Below, piece by piece: positions 48,164-56,618 of a DNA stretch of 64,000 nucleotides. The notes beneath the pieces are model-generated. The model worked only from the letters and a program-made list of their open reading frames with translations, was not told the DNA's origin and made no database searches. The stretch's first letter is position 1, and each line of letters starts with the position of its first letter. The DNA lies in NCBI GenBank assembly GCA_965198915.1, contig CBDAQC010000006.1:248001-312000 (forward strand). The letters run 5' to 3'. Source of the stretch: BOG-908 sp965198915. Its GTDB lineage: Bacteria > Pseudomonadota > Alphaproteobacteria > Acetobacterales > Acetobacteraceae. The position numbers and the translations under genes are program-made.

Positions 48164-49906
48164 ATGTCCGACACCACCCTGCAGGCGCGCGCGCCCTTCA
48201 CCGCCAGCGTCCGGCGCCTGCCGAACGGGTTCGACGTGGCGGCCCTGCTGTTCATCGCCGCCCTGCTGATCGCGGTGGCCCACGCGGCGCGCCACACTTT
48301 CGCGCCGCTGGAAGCCGTGCCGCAGACCGCCGCAATCCGGCTCGATCCCGCCTACCTGCCCGGCTACGCGCTGCGCACGGTGATGCGCATGTTCGCGGCG
48401 CTGGCGTGCTCGCTGCTGTTCACCTTCACCTACGCCACGTTCGCCGCCAAGAGCCGGCGCGCCGGGCTGGTGCTGGTGCCGATACTCGACATCCTGCAGA
48501 GCCTGCCGATCTTCGGCTTCCTGACCTTCACCGTGACGTTCTTCCTGGGCCTGTTTCCCGGCCAGGTAATCGGCGCGGAACTGGCGGTGATCTTCGTCAT
48601 CTTCACCAGCCAGGCCTGGAACATGGCGTTCAGCATGTACCAGTCGCTGAAGACGATTCCGTCCGACCTGGACGAGGCGACGCGCGGCTTCGGCCTCTCG
48701 GCCTGGCAGCGTTTCTGGCGGCTGGAAGTGCCGTTCGCCACGCCCGGGCTGGTGTGGAACATGATGATGTCGATGTCGGGCGGCTGGTTCAGCCTGGTGG
48801 CCTCCGAAGCGGTGACGGTGGGCGACACGTCGTTCCAGTTGCCGGGCATCGGCAGCTACATCGCGCTGGCCCTGGTGTCGCGCAACATACGCGCCGTGCT
48901 CTATGCGATCGGGGCGATGCTTCTGGTGATACTGGCTTACGACCAGTTGCTGTTCCGCCCGCTGGTGGCGTGGAGCGCCAAGTTCCGCTTCGAGACCACG
49001 CAGGTGGATGCCGGGCGGGACCCGTGGATGCTGGCGATGCTGCGCCGGACACGTGTGCTGCGCCGCGCCGGAGACGCGCTGGGCAGCCTGTTCTTCGCAC
49101 TCAGCGGGTTGCGCCTGGCGCCGCGCCGTGCGGTACGGGTGCGCCGGGACCGTGCCGCCTCCCGCCGCACGGATCTGGTGCTGTTCGCGTTCCTGGGCGT
49201 GGTCGTGGCCTGGGCCGCCTGGCGCATCGTCACGTTCTGCGTGGCGGGACATCTGACATTTGCCGATCTCGGCACGGCCTTCGTGCTGGGCCTGTACACG
49301 CTGACGCGCGTGATCATCCTGATGGCGCTGGCCACCGTGGTCTGGGTGCCGCTGGGCGTGCTGATCGGGCTTTCGCCGAAATGGTCGCGCGTGCTGGGCG
49401 GGGCGGCGCAGTTCCTCGCCGCATTCCCGGCCAACCTGTTCTACCCGATCTTCGTAGTGCTCATCGTGCGCTACGCGCTGAACCCGGACGTCTGGCTGAC
49501 GCCGCTGATCATCCTGGGGACGCAGTGGTACATCGCGTTCAACGTGATCGCCGGCGCCGCGGCGTTCCCCGGAGACCTGCAGGAGGCGGCGAAGAACTTC
49601 CGCGTGGGCGGCCTGCTGTGGTGGCGCCGGGTGATATTGCCGGGCATCTTCCCGTATTTCGTCACCGGCGCCATCACCGCGTCGGGCGGCTGCTGGAACG
49701 CCTCGCTGCTGGCCGAGGTGGCGACGTGGGGCAACGTGACGCTGCGCGCGCACGGGCTGGGCGCGTATATCCAGCAGGCGACGTTCCGCGGCGACACGGC
49801 GCGCGTGTTGTTGGGCATGGTGGTGATGGCCGGGTTCGTGCTGACGTTCAACCGGCTGGTCTGGCGGCCTATGTACGCGTATTCCTCGAAACGGCTTAGG
49901 ATGTAA
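48164..49906 (+). CDS. ABC importer permease, two permease domains fused
   Basis: 580 residues. Two complete binding-protein-dependent transport permease domains in one chain: the first over about 20-290 with the EAA loop DEATRGFGLSAWQRFWRLEVP, the second over about 345-570 with QEAAKNFRVGGLLWWRRVILPG. It has about 12 membrane segments in total. A basic linker (LRLAPRRAVRVRRDRAASRRTD) joins the halves. It resembles the nitrate/sulfonate/taurine-type systems that carry a fused double permease. No substrate-binding protein is next to it. The ATPase gene follows after element E copy 13. Confidence 0.9.
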   Translation: MSDTTLQARAPFTASVRRLPNGFDVAALLFIAALLIAVAHAARHTFAPLEAVPQTAAIRLDPAYLPGYALRTVMRMFAALACSLLFTFTYATFAAKSRRAGLVLVPILDILQSLPIFGFLTFTVTFFLGLFPGQVIGAELAVIFVIFTSQAWNMAFSMYQSLKTIPSDLDEATRGFGLSAWQRFWRLEVPFATPGLVWNMMMSMSGGWFSLVASEAVTVGDTSFQLPGIGSYIALALVSRNIRAVLYAIGAMLLVILAYDQLLFRPLVAWSAKFRFETTQVDAGRDPWMLAMLRRTRVLRRAGDALGSLFFALSGLRLAPRRAVRVRRDRAASRRTDLVLFAFLGVVVAWAAWRIVTFCVAGHLTFADLGTAFVLGLYTLTRVIILMALATVVWVPLGVLIGLSPKWSRVLGGAAQFLAAFPANLFYPIFVVLIVRYALNPDVWLTPLIILGTQWYIAFNVIAGAAAFPGDLQEAAKNFRVGGLLWWRRVILPGIFPYFVTGAITASGGCWNASLLAEVATWGNVTLRAHGLGAYIQQATFRGDTARVLLGMVVMAGFVLTFNRLVWRPMYAYSSKRLRM

Positions 49907-50044
49907 GGAAGCAAGGCCTTCTTTTTTGAAAAAAAGAAGCAAAAAACTTTTGCTCCCTGTCGGCGGCCTGCCACACAGCGCGCACAAAACAGATAAAAGT
50001 TTTTTGCTTCTTTTTTTCAAAAAAGAAGGCCTTGCTTCCTTTCT
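49905..50044. repeat. Intergenic element E, copy 13 (short-interior type)
   Basis: Two-armed copy of about 138 bp with a short interior (CTCCCTGTCGGCGGCCTGCC), like copy 16 at 61253. It sits between the permease and ATPase genes of one ABC system. If it terminates transcription it would uncouple them. Both arms have the CTTC/GAAG stem. Confidence 0.92.
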
Positions 50045-50058
50045 TCTTAGGCGACGCG

Positions 50059-51360
50059 ATGAACCTTCTCGAAGTCCGCAACTGCAAGCAAGCCTACCAC
50101 AAGGATTCCTCCAGCGATTTCGTGGTGCTGGACAATGTGGACGTCACCATGCGCAGCGGGGAGATCGTGGGACTGCTCGGGCGCTCCGGTTCGGGTAAAT
50201 CCACGCTGCTGCGCATCGTGGCCGGCCTGCTGAAACCCACCGCGGGCGACGTGATCTGGCGCGGCAAGAAGTTGCGCGGCCCGGCCGAGGGTGTGGCCAT
50301 GGTGTTCCAGAGCTTCGCGCTGTTTCCGTGGCTGACCGTGCAGGAGAACGTGGAATTGGGCCTGGAAGCCCAGGGCGTGGCGCGGGTGGAGCGCTGCCGC
50401 CGCGCGGAGGAGGCGATCGACCTGATCGGCCTGGGCGGCTACGAGGACGCCTACCCCAAGGAGATGTCCGGCGGGATGCGCCAGCGCGTGGGCTTGGCGC
50501 GCGCGCTGGTGGTCCATCCGGACCTGCTGCTGATGGACGAGCCGTTTTCCGCACTGGACGTGCTGACGGCGGAGACGTTGCGCACCGACCTGATCGATCT
50601 GTGGATGGAGAGCAAGCTGCCGGTGCGCTCGATCCTGATGGTGACGCACAACATCGAGGAGGCGGTGCTGATGTGCGACCGCATCCTGGTGTTCTCGTCC
50701 AATCCCGGCCGCGTGGCGCAGGAACTGTCCGTGCCGTTTCCGCATCCGCGCAACCGGCACGACGCCGCGTTCCGCAAGTTCGTCGACGACATCTACGCGC
50801 TGATGACGCGGCGGGCCACCAGCGTGCCGGCGCCCGCCTCCGGGGAGGCGGCGAGTGCGCCGGCGGCGGAGGTCGTGCACGCGCTGCATCCGGTCAACAT
50901 CAACCTGATGGCAGGTCTGATAGAGACGCTGATGGGCGAGCCGTATCGCGGCCGCGCGGACCTGCCGCCGCTGGCCGGCGCGTTGCAGCTTGAGCTGGAC
51001 GAGTTGCTGCCGCTTGGCGAGACGCTGTCGCTGCTGCGTTTCGCCGACCTGGAGGAAGGCGACATAAAACTCACCGACCAGGGCCGTCAGTTCGCGGGCG
51101 CGGACACCGACGAGCGCAAGGTGCTGTTCGCCGCGGCGTTGCGCGCGCATGTGAAACTGGCGAACACCATACGCGGCGTGCTGGACGAACGCTGGAACCA
51201 TCGCGCGAGTGCGGTGCGTTTCCGCGACGAGTTGGAGGACCACATGTCACCCGGCTATGCGGAGGATACGCTGCGGGCGGTGATCGGCTGGGGGCGCTTT
51301 GCCGAGCTGTTCAATTACGACGAGGAGGCGGACCAGTTCTTTTTGGATGCGGATGAGTGA
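50059..51360 (+). CDS. ABC importer ATPase with AAA-associated C-terminal domain
   Basis: 433 residues. Residues about 1-250 are an ABC ATPase: Walker A GRSGSGKST, Q-loop VFQSFALFPWLTV, signature MSGGMRQRVGLARAL, Walker B LLLMDEPFSALD and switch THNIEEAV. Residues about 290-433 form the AAA-associated C-terminal domain seen in nitrate/sulfonate/bicarbonate-type importers (LMAGLIETLMGEP..., DERKVLFAAALRAHVKLANTI), possibly regulatory. It works with the fused permease directly upstream. ATG 50059; the nine codons upstream belong to element E. Confidence 0.93.
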   Translation: MNLLEVRNCKQAYHKDSSSDFVVLDNVDVTMRSGEIVGLLGRSGSGKSTLLRIVAGLLKPTAGDVIWRGKKLRGPAEGVAMVFQSFALFPWLTVQENVELGLEAQGVARVERCRRAEEAIDLIGLGGYEDAYPKEMSGGMRQRVGLARALVVHPDLLLMDEPFSALDVLTAETLRTDLIDLWMESKLPVRSILMVTHNIEEAVLMCDRILVFSSNPGRVAQELSVPFPHPRNRHDAAFRKFVDDIYALMTRRATSVPAPASGEAASAPAAEVVHALHPVNINLMAGLIETLMGEPYRGRADLPPLAGALQLELDELLPLGETLSLLRFADLEEGDIKLTDQGRQFAGADTDERKVLFAAALRAHVKLANTIRGVLDERWNHRASAVRFRDELEDHMSPGYAEDTLRAVIGWGRFAELFNYDEEADQFFLDADE

Positions 51361-51394
51361 AACAATAAACCGGACTGGTGACCCGTAAGTAAGG

Positions 51395-51503
51395 CGCCGG
51401 CCCGCCAAGGACCGCCGTCCCAATCAACCTGCGTGTAGCGCGTCTACGAAATGGGGTCTGGGGCCAAGGCCCCAGCGGGGTTTGGGGCAGAGCCCCAACC
51501 TTC
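51395..51503. repeat. GC-rich intergenic element R2, copy b
   Basis: Contains the end GGGGCAGAGCCCC (51484-51496), an eight-base-pair hairpin CTGGGGCC/GGCCCCAG with a two-base AA loop (51458-51475), and a decayed CCAAGGACCGCCGTCCC segment (51405-51421) related to the hairpin in copies a and c. It fills the space between the convergent ABC ATPase and sensor-kinase genes, a fitting place for a two-way terminator. Confidence 0.75.
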
Positions 51504-51527
51504 CTGCCCAGTTTGCAGCGGTCCCCG

Positions 51528-52601
51528 CTACACCCCCAGCGAGACCACGAACCGCGTCCCCTGCCGCCCGCGGTCCAACGACACCGTGGCGTGCAGCGTC
51601 TTCGCCATCGACCCTACGATGAGCGACCCCAGGCCGCTGCCTTTCGGCGCCGCATCGTCTTCCGGGTAGCCGATCCCGTCATCCTCCACGATCAGCTGCA
51701 ACGCGTCGTCCACGCGGCGCAGGCAGACGCGCACCTGGCCGGGCTGGTCCTTCGGGTAGGCGTATTTCAGCGCGTTGGTGACCAGCTCGTTGACGATCAG
51801 GCCGAGCGGCACGGCCTTGTCGGTTTCCACCCGCAACGGATCGGCCCGCAGCTCGATGCGGCGGGGCTGCGGCGCGTCCGTGGTCTGGGTGGCCCGCTCC
51901 ATCTCATCGATCAGGCCGGCCAGGTAGGCGTCCATTTCGACGAACTCCACGTCGTCTCCGGTATAGAGGCGCCGGTGCACCATGGTCACCGCCTCCACCC
52001 GCTCGGCCGCCTGGCGCAGCATCAGCCGGGCGGCGGGATCCGCCACGCGCCGCGCCTGCATGTCTATCAGCGAGGTGATGAGCTGCAGCGAGTTGGCGAC
52101 GCGGTGGTTGACTTCGCGCAGCAGTATGGCCTGCTGGGCAGCCAGCACGGCCAGGCGGTCCCGGCTGGCATGCACCTCCTGTTCGGCCGCGTCGCGCTCG
52201 TGTTGCAGCCTGGCACGGGTGATCTCCTGGGCGATGCTGGCGCCGAGCAGCTCGATGAAGGTGCCGTGCACGTCCTTCACCACGTAGTCCGCGGCACCGT
52301 TCTTCAGCGCGGTCACGGCGATGCGGGGCTCCTCGGCGGCGGTGACGAAGATCACCGGCGGACGGTCCTCGGTGGCGCAGAGCGCCTCGAGCACTTCCAG
52401 CCCGTCCGCGCCTGGCATGTAGTGGTCCAGGCCGATCGCGTCGAAGCGCTGGGCGGCGGCCAGGGCCAGGCCCTCGGCGCCGTTGGCGGCCAGCGTCACG
52501 CGGAAGCCGGTGCGCTGCAGGTGGCGCTGCACCAGCCGGCCGATGCCCGGGTCGTCGTCTATGTAGAGGACATGCGGCAGGGCTGGCGCTTGCTCCATCA
52601 C
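51528..52601 (-). CDS. Receiver / HWE-type histidine kinase
   Basis: 357 residues. An N-terminal receiver domain (about 10-125: VLYIDDDPGIG, phospho-Asp in AIGLDHYMPGADGL, Lys in YVVKDVHG) is joined by a coiled coil to a HisKA_2/HWE kinase: His in LLREVNHRVANSLQLI, N-box VNELVTNALKYA, G-boxes DDGIGYPED and GSGLGSLIVGSMA. Its own kinase activity would be controlled by phosphorylation of the receiver. ATG 52601 or the next codon. It is the third gene of a set with a response regulator and a CHASE3 kinase, all on the minus strand. Confidence 0.9.
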   Translation of the reverse strand: MMEQAPALPHVLYIDDDPGIGRLVQRHLQRTGFRVTLAANGAEGLALAAAQRFDAIGLDHYMPGADGLEVLEALCATEDRPPVIFVTAAEEPRIAVTALKNGAADYVVKDVHGTFIELLGASIAQEITRARLQHERDAAEQEVHASRDRLAVLAAQQAILLREVNHRVANSLQLITSLIDMQARRVADPAARLMLRQAAERVEAVTMVHRRLYTGDDVEFVEMDAYLAGLIDEMERATQTTDAPQPRRIELRADPLRVETDKAVPLGLIVNELVTNALKYAYPKDQPGQVRVCLRRVDDALQLIVEDDGIGYPEDDAAPKGSGLGSLIVGSMAKTLHATVSLDRGRQGTRFVVSLGV

Positions 52602-52655
52602 GCTCCTGTCCGCAGGCCGGCGCCGCCGGCGTCGCCAAGACGCAAGGCGGCCATG

Positions 52656-53087
52656 TCAGGCCTGCTCGGGCACTTGCATGACGGTGAGGAACAGGCCGAG
52701 CTGCCGTATGGCGCTGGCGAAACCCTCGTACTCCACCGGCTTGGTGATGTAGACGTTGCAGCCGAGGTCGTAGCAGCGCTGAATCTCGCCGCGGTCGTCC
52801 GTGGTCGTCAGCACCACGACGGGTGTGCGCTTGAGCGCGGGGTCCGCCTTGATGCGGGCGAGGATTTCGGTGCCGCTCATGTCCGGCAGGTTGAGGTCGA
52901 GCAGCACGAGCATCGGCTCGTTCTTCACCGTCTCGCCGCGGCCGAACAGGTAATCGAGCGCGGCGGTGCCATCCACCTTGTGGGTGATCTCGTTGGCGAC
53001 GCCGGCGCGGCGGACGTTCTTCTCGATCAGCCTGGCATGGCCCGGGTCGTCCTCGATGAGGAGTATGGTGACCGGCACTGCGTTCAT
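52656..53087 (-). CDS. Single-domain response regulator (Rcp1-like)
   Basis: 143 residues, a CheY-like receiver only: ILLIEDDPGHARLIEKN, phospho-Asp in LVLLDLNLPDMSGTEIL, Thr in VVLTTTDDRGEI and Lys in NVYITKPVEYEG. This is the phytochrome-associated Rcp1-type pattern. It starts three bases after the CHASE3 kinase stop. It likely shuttles phosphate between that kinase and the downstream receiver/HWE kinase. Confidence 0.92.
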   Translation of the reverse strand: MNAVPVTILLIEDDPGHARLIEKNVRRAGVANEITHKVDGTAALDYLFGRGETVKNEPMLVLLDLNLPDMSGTEILARIKADPALKRTPVVVLTTTDDRGEIQRCYDLGCNVYITKPVEYEGFASAIRQLGLFLTVMQVPEQA

Positions 53088-53090
53088 TGG

Positions 53091-54608
53091 CTACCCCGCC
53101 CTTGTTGCCAGCACGGCCGGCAGTTTCACGATGAAAGTGGCACCTTCGCCCGGCGTGCTCTCGCAGACGATGCTGCCGCCGAGGCGGCGTAGCAACGCCT
53201 TGACATGGGCCAGGCCGATGCCTTCGCCCGGCGTATCCTGCGGGCCGGCGCGGCGGAACAGCTCAAAGATGCGGTCGAGATCGCGCACGGCGATGCCACG
53301 GCCGTTATCGGCCACCGTGTAGCGTACGGCATCCCCCTCGGTGGTGCCGGAGATGGTCACCTGCCCCGGGCGTCCGGATTGCAGGTATTTCAGCGCGTTC
53401 TCGATGAGGTTGGAGAATATCTGTTCCAACGCCAGGCGGTCCGAGACGAGGCCCGGCGTCTCGCCCACGGTGATGCGGGCGCCTGCCGTATCGGCGAGCT
53501 GGCGCACGCTGTCGGCAATGGCGCCCAGCAGGACCGCCATGTCGATACGCTCCGGCACCAGCACGCGGCGGCCCTCGCGTGACAGGCGCAGTATCGCGGT
53601 GATCAGCCGGTCCATCTTGGCGGTGCTGGTCTGGATGAAACGTATCGCCTCCGGCAGGTCGTCCTGGCTCGCCTCGCGCACGTCGGGCGGCACCCTGATG
53701 CCGGCGGGCTCCAGGTTTTCCGCCACGAAGCGGTTCAGCGTGTCGGTGGCGTGCGACAGCTCGGCGGTGAAGCCGATGATGTTGAGCAGCGGGGCGCGCA
53801 GGTCGTGGCTGACGATGTAGGCGAAGCGCTGTATCTCCTCGTTGGCCAGCGTCAGGTCCGCGGTGCGTTCGCGCACCGCTGCCTCCAGCCTGTCCTGCCC
53901 GGCCTGCAGCGCCGCGTTGGCGCCGGACAGTTCCGCCCGGCTGGCGCTGAGCGCGCCCACGGTGCGCGAGAAGCCGCGCCCGACGAAGGCGGCCAGGAGG
54001 AGCAGCAGCACGAGCGCCACCGCATCGACGATCACCAGCAGCCGCGCGCCCGCCTCGCTGTTCCTGATGTCGGTAAGCACGATGTTGCTCTCGGCCGCGC
54101 CGAGACGGTCGGAGATGGCGCGGGCCACATCCATGTCATGCCGGCCGCGGTCCGCCTGCACGATCGAAAGGGCTTCCTCGTGCCGCCCCGCCTGTTCCAG
54201 CCGGACCGTCTGGTCCAGCTCGGCCATCTTGTCCGTGATGGCGCTGCGCCAGGCCAGCATGTCCGTCTGATTGCCGGACAGACGTTCCAGGCTGTCCATC
54301 AGCCCTGGTATGCGCTGGGCCGCGGCCGTGTAGGGCGCCAGGTATTCGGGGCGGCCGGTGAGCAGGTAGCCGCGCTGGCCGGTCTCCGCCGAGAGCAGCG
54401 AGTCCATCATCCTGTTGGTGGTGGAGCGCAGCACGCGCGCGCGTATGGCGTCCTCCGCGTCGCGCCCGGTGCGCTGGGCGATGAGCACGCTGGCGCTGAT
54501 GATGCCCAGCATCAGCAGCCCGCCCGCGGCGATCGCCGCGCGTTCCCGCCGGCCGTACAGGACGCGATCGATCTTGGCGGTGGCGGAACTGGTCATGCGA
54601 AGAACCAT
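53091..54608 (-). CDS. CHASE3-domain sensor histidine kinase
   Basis: 505 residues. It has membrane helices at about 26-45 and 200-218, and an extracytoplasmic CHASE3 domain between (SLLSAETGQRGYLLTGRPEYL). A coiled coil leads to HisKA (FAYIVSHDLRAPLLNIIGF) and HATPase (FSNLIENALKYL, VADNGRGIA, GEGIGLAHVKALLRRLGG). The start ATG is 54608 (MVLRM) or 54596 (MTSS). It is divergent from kdsA with about 100 bases between. It should phosphorylate the Rcp1-like regulator three bases downstream. Confidence 0.92.
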   Translation of the reverse strand: MVLRMTSSATAKIDRVLYGRRERAAIAAGGLLMLGIISASVLIAQRTGRDAEDAIRARVLRSTTNRMMDSLLSAETGQRGYLLTGRPEYLAPYTAAAQRIPGLMDSLERLSGNQTDMLAWRSAITDKMAELDQTVRLEQAGRHEEALSIVQADRGRHDMDVARAISDRLGAAESNIVLTDIRNSEAGARLLVIVDAVALVLLLLLAAFVGRGFSRTVGALSASRAELSGANAALQAGQDRLEAAVRERTADLTLANEEIQRFAYIVSHDLRAPLLNIIGFTAELSHATDTLNRFVAENLEPAGIRVPPDVREASQDDLPEAIRFIQTSTAKMDRLITAILRLSREGRRVLVPERIDMAVLLGAIADSVRQLADTAGARITVGETPGLVSDRLALEQIFSNLIENALKYLQSGRPGQVTISGTTEGDAVRYTVADNGRGIAVRDLDRIFELFRRAGPQDTPGEGIGLAHVKALLRRLGGSIVCESTPGEGATFIVKLPAVLATRAG

Positions 54609-54711
54609 GTGCGGCAGGAGGATGCAGCGTGGCAAGTTTCGGCGTAGAGAGGCCGCCGGACTGGTGCGGCCGGCGGACGCCGCCCCGGACGCTGTGAGGA
54701 TACGGCCTGCG

Positions 54712-55545
54712 ATGCATCCCTCTCCCGATACATGCGTGCGCGTGGGGCGCGCGGTCTTCGACAACGACGCGCCGTTCTCGCTGATTGCTGGACCGTGCCA
54801 GGTGGAAAGTGCCGCGCATGCGATGGAATGCGCGGCCGCGCTGCGCGAAATGACCGGGCGGCTGGGCATCGGGTTCGTCTTCAAGAGCAGCTACGACAAG
54901 GCGAACCGGACCAGTGCGGCCGGCGCGCGCGGCGTGGGCATGGCGGCCGCCCTGCAGATCTTCGCAGACATACGCGCCAGGCTGGACGTGCCCGTGCTGA
55001 CCGACGTGCATGAGGTGCAGCATTGCGCCCCGGTGGCCGAGGTGGCCGACGTGCTGCAGATCCCGGCGTTCCTGTGCCGCCAGACGGACCTGATCGTGGC
55101 CGCCGCCCGCACCGGGCGCGTGGTGAACGTGAAGAAAGGCCAGTTCCTGGCACCCTGGGACATGCGCCACGTGATCGACAAGGTGACCGGCGCGGGCAAC
55201 AGCGCGGTGCTGGTGACCGAGCGCGGCGCCAGCTTCGGCTACAACACGCTCGTCTCCGATTTCCGCGCGCTGCCGATCATGGCGGCGATGGGCGCGCCGG
55301 TGGTGTTCGACGCCACGCATTCGGTGCAGCAGCCGGGCGGCCAGGGCGCCTCCTCCGGCGGGCAGCGGGAGTTCGTGGCCGTGCTGGCGCGCGCCGCGGT
55401 GGCAGTGGGCGTGGCGGGCCTGTTCATCGAGGCGCATCCCGATCCGGACCGCGCGCCTTCGGACGGGGCGAATATGGTGGCATTGCGGGACATGGAGCCG
55501 CTGTTGCGTCGGCTGATGGCGTTTGATGCGGTGGCGAAGGCGTGA
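54712..55545 (+). CDS. kdsA: 3-deoxy-8-phosphooctulonate synthase
   Basis: 277 residues, normal KdsA size. It condenses phosphoenolpyruvate and arabinose-5-phosphate to Kdo-8-phosphate, the first committed step of lipopolysaccharide core sugar synthesis. Seen are LIAGPCQVES, FKSSYDKANRTS, VLTDVHEVQH, IPAFLCRQTDLI and VNVKKGQFLAPWDM, plus FDATHSVQQPG near the C-terminus. ATG 54712 is preferred; an in-frame GTG lies six codons upstream. kdsB and kdsD follow on the same strand but with repeat elements in each gap. Confidence 0.96.
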   Translation: MHPSPDTCVRVGRAVFDNDAPFSLIAGPCQVESAAHAMECAAALREMTGRLGIGFVFKSSYDKANRTSAAGARGVGMAAALQIFADIRARLDVPVLTDVHEVQHCAPVAEVADVLQIPAFLCRQTDLIVAAARTGRVVNVKKGQFLAPWDMRHVIDKVTGAGNSAVLVTERGASFGYNTLVSDFRALPIMAAMGAPVVFDATHSVQQPGGQGASSGGQREFVAVLARAAVAVGVAGLFIEAHPDPDRAPSDGANMVALRDMEPLLRRLMAFDAVAKA

Positions 55546-55710
55546 GGGAAGCAAGCAAGGCCTTCTTTTTTAAAAAAAAGAAGCAAAAAACTTTTGTTCC
55601 TCCCCTGGTGCGATGGCGTGTTTTATCCGGACAGGCACGACTGTGGGTGCAGGCGGGGGAGACAAAAGTTTTTTGGTCCTTTTTTTCAAAAAAGGACTGC
55701 TTGCCTTGCC
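55546..55710. repeat. Intergenic element E, copy 14 (between kdsA and kdsB)
   Basis: Two-armed copy. The left arm has the CTTC/GAAG stem and the right arm the GTCC/GGAC stem. The last bases of the right arm contain the TTG codon at 55706 that appears to start kdsB, and an AAGGA that could bind the ribosome nine bases before it. Family description at 43611-43796. Confidence 0.9.
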
Positions 55711-56437
55711 TTTAATACTGATCCCAGCACGCCTGTCCGCCACCCGCCTGCCCAACAAGCCGCTGCTCGACATCGCCGGCGAGCCGATGATCGTCCATGT
55801 CTGGCGCCGTGCCATGGAAGCCGATCTGGGGCCGGTGGTTGTGGCCACCGACCATGCCGACATTGCCGCGGCCGTGCGGCGGGCCGGCGGGGACGCGGTA
55901 ATGACACGCGCGGATCATCCGTCCGGCACGGACCGTATCGCCGAGGCGCTGGCCGTTTGCGACCCGGGCGGCGCACACGAGGTCATCGTGAATTTCCAGG
56001 GCGACCTGCCCACGGTGGCGCCGCATGTGGTGCGCGAGACGGCGCGCCTGTTGGACGACGCGGCGGTGGATATCGGCACGCCGGTGGCGGTGATCGTGGA
56101 TGCGCGCGAGGCGGCGGCAGACAGCGTGGTGAAGATGGTGGGCTCGCCGCGCGGCGCCGGGCGGTTCCGCGCGCTGTATTTCACCCGCGCGGCGGCACCG
56201 TGGGGCGAGGGACCGTTGTATCATCATATCGGCCTGTATGTGTGGCGGCGCGCGGCGCTGGAGCGGTTCGTGGCGCTGCCGCCTTCTGCGCTGGAGCGGC
56301 GGGAGCGGCTGGAGCAGTTGCGCGCGCTGGAGGCGGGCATGCGGGTGGACGCGGTGGTGGTGGAGGACGTGCCGTTGGGGGTTGATACGCCGGCTGACCT
56401 GGAGCAGGCGCGGGTGGTGCTGGGGCGGACGGGCTGA
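55706..56437 (+). CDS. kdsB: 3-deoxy-manno-octulosonate cytidylyltransferase
   Basis: 243 residues if started at TTG 55706. It activates Kdo as CMP-Kdo for transfer to lipid A. The N-terminus LPLILIPARLSATRLPNKPL is the KdsB nucleotide-binding pattern, with the same distance from the start to IPAR as in known members. Other motifs are VVVATDHADI, VNFQGDLPTV, and HHIGLYVWRRAALERFV. No ATG or GTG is available at the right place. The TTG and a usable ribosome-binding site fall in the tail of element E copy 14. The frame upstream (from 55613) is element sequence. Confidence 0.93.
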   Translation: MPLILIPARLSATRLPNKPLLDIAGEPMIVHVWRRAMEADLGPVVVATDHADIAAAVRRAGGDAVMTRADHPSGTDRIAEALAVCDPGGAHEVIVNFQGDLPTVAPHVVRETARLLDDAAVDIGTPVAVIVDAREAAADSVVKMVGSPRGAGRFRALYFTRAAAPWGEGPLYHHIGLYVWRRAALERFVALPPSALERRERLEQLRALEAGMRVDAVVVEDVPLGVDTPADLEQARVVLGRTG

Positions 56438-56449
56438 GCACAAGGTAAC

Positions 56450-56592
56450 GTGGGGGCTCTGCCCCAACCCCGTAGTGCGAAGCACGCTTACACGTGACGG
56501 GGCCTAGGGGCCCCCACTGTTCGGAGCGGTATAAATAGGTTCCAAGGACGACTGTCCTTGGCGAGGTCCAGGGGCAGAGCCCCTGGCCTTAC
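56450..56592. repeat. GC-rich intergenic element R2, copy c
   Basis: Inverted ends GGGGCTCTGCCCC (56453-56465) and AGGGGCAGAGCCCCT (56570-56584). The internal hairpin CCAAGGAC/GTCCTTGG (56542-56549 with 56554-56561) corresponds exactly in position to CTAAGGAC/GTCCTTAG of copy a, with both stem sides changed. It fills the gap between kdsB and kdsD. Confidence 0.88.
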
Positions 56593-56618
56593 TTATATAG
56601 TCCCGGAGGCACCCAAGC

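Noticed and set aside
48110..50020. 636-codon minus-strand frame over the ABC permease
   Set aside because: Composition (His, Gln, Arg) is that of a shadow; the plus-strand frame has clear permease motifs.
54415..54711. Longer kdsA starting at 54415
   Set aside because: The extra 99 residues are antisense to the kinase gene and Arg-rich; KdsA begins near its LIAGPC motif as at ATG 54712.
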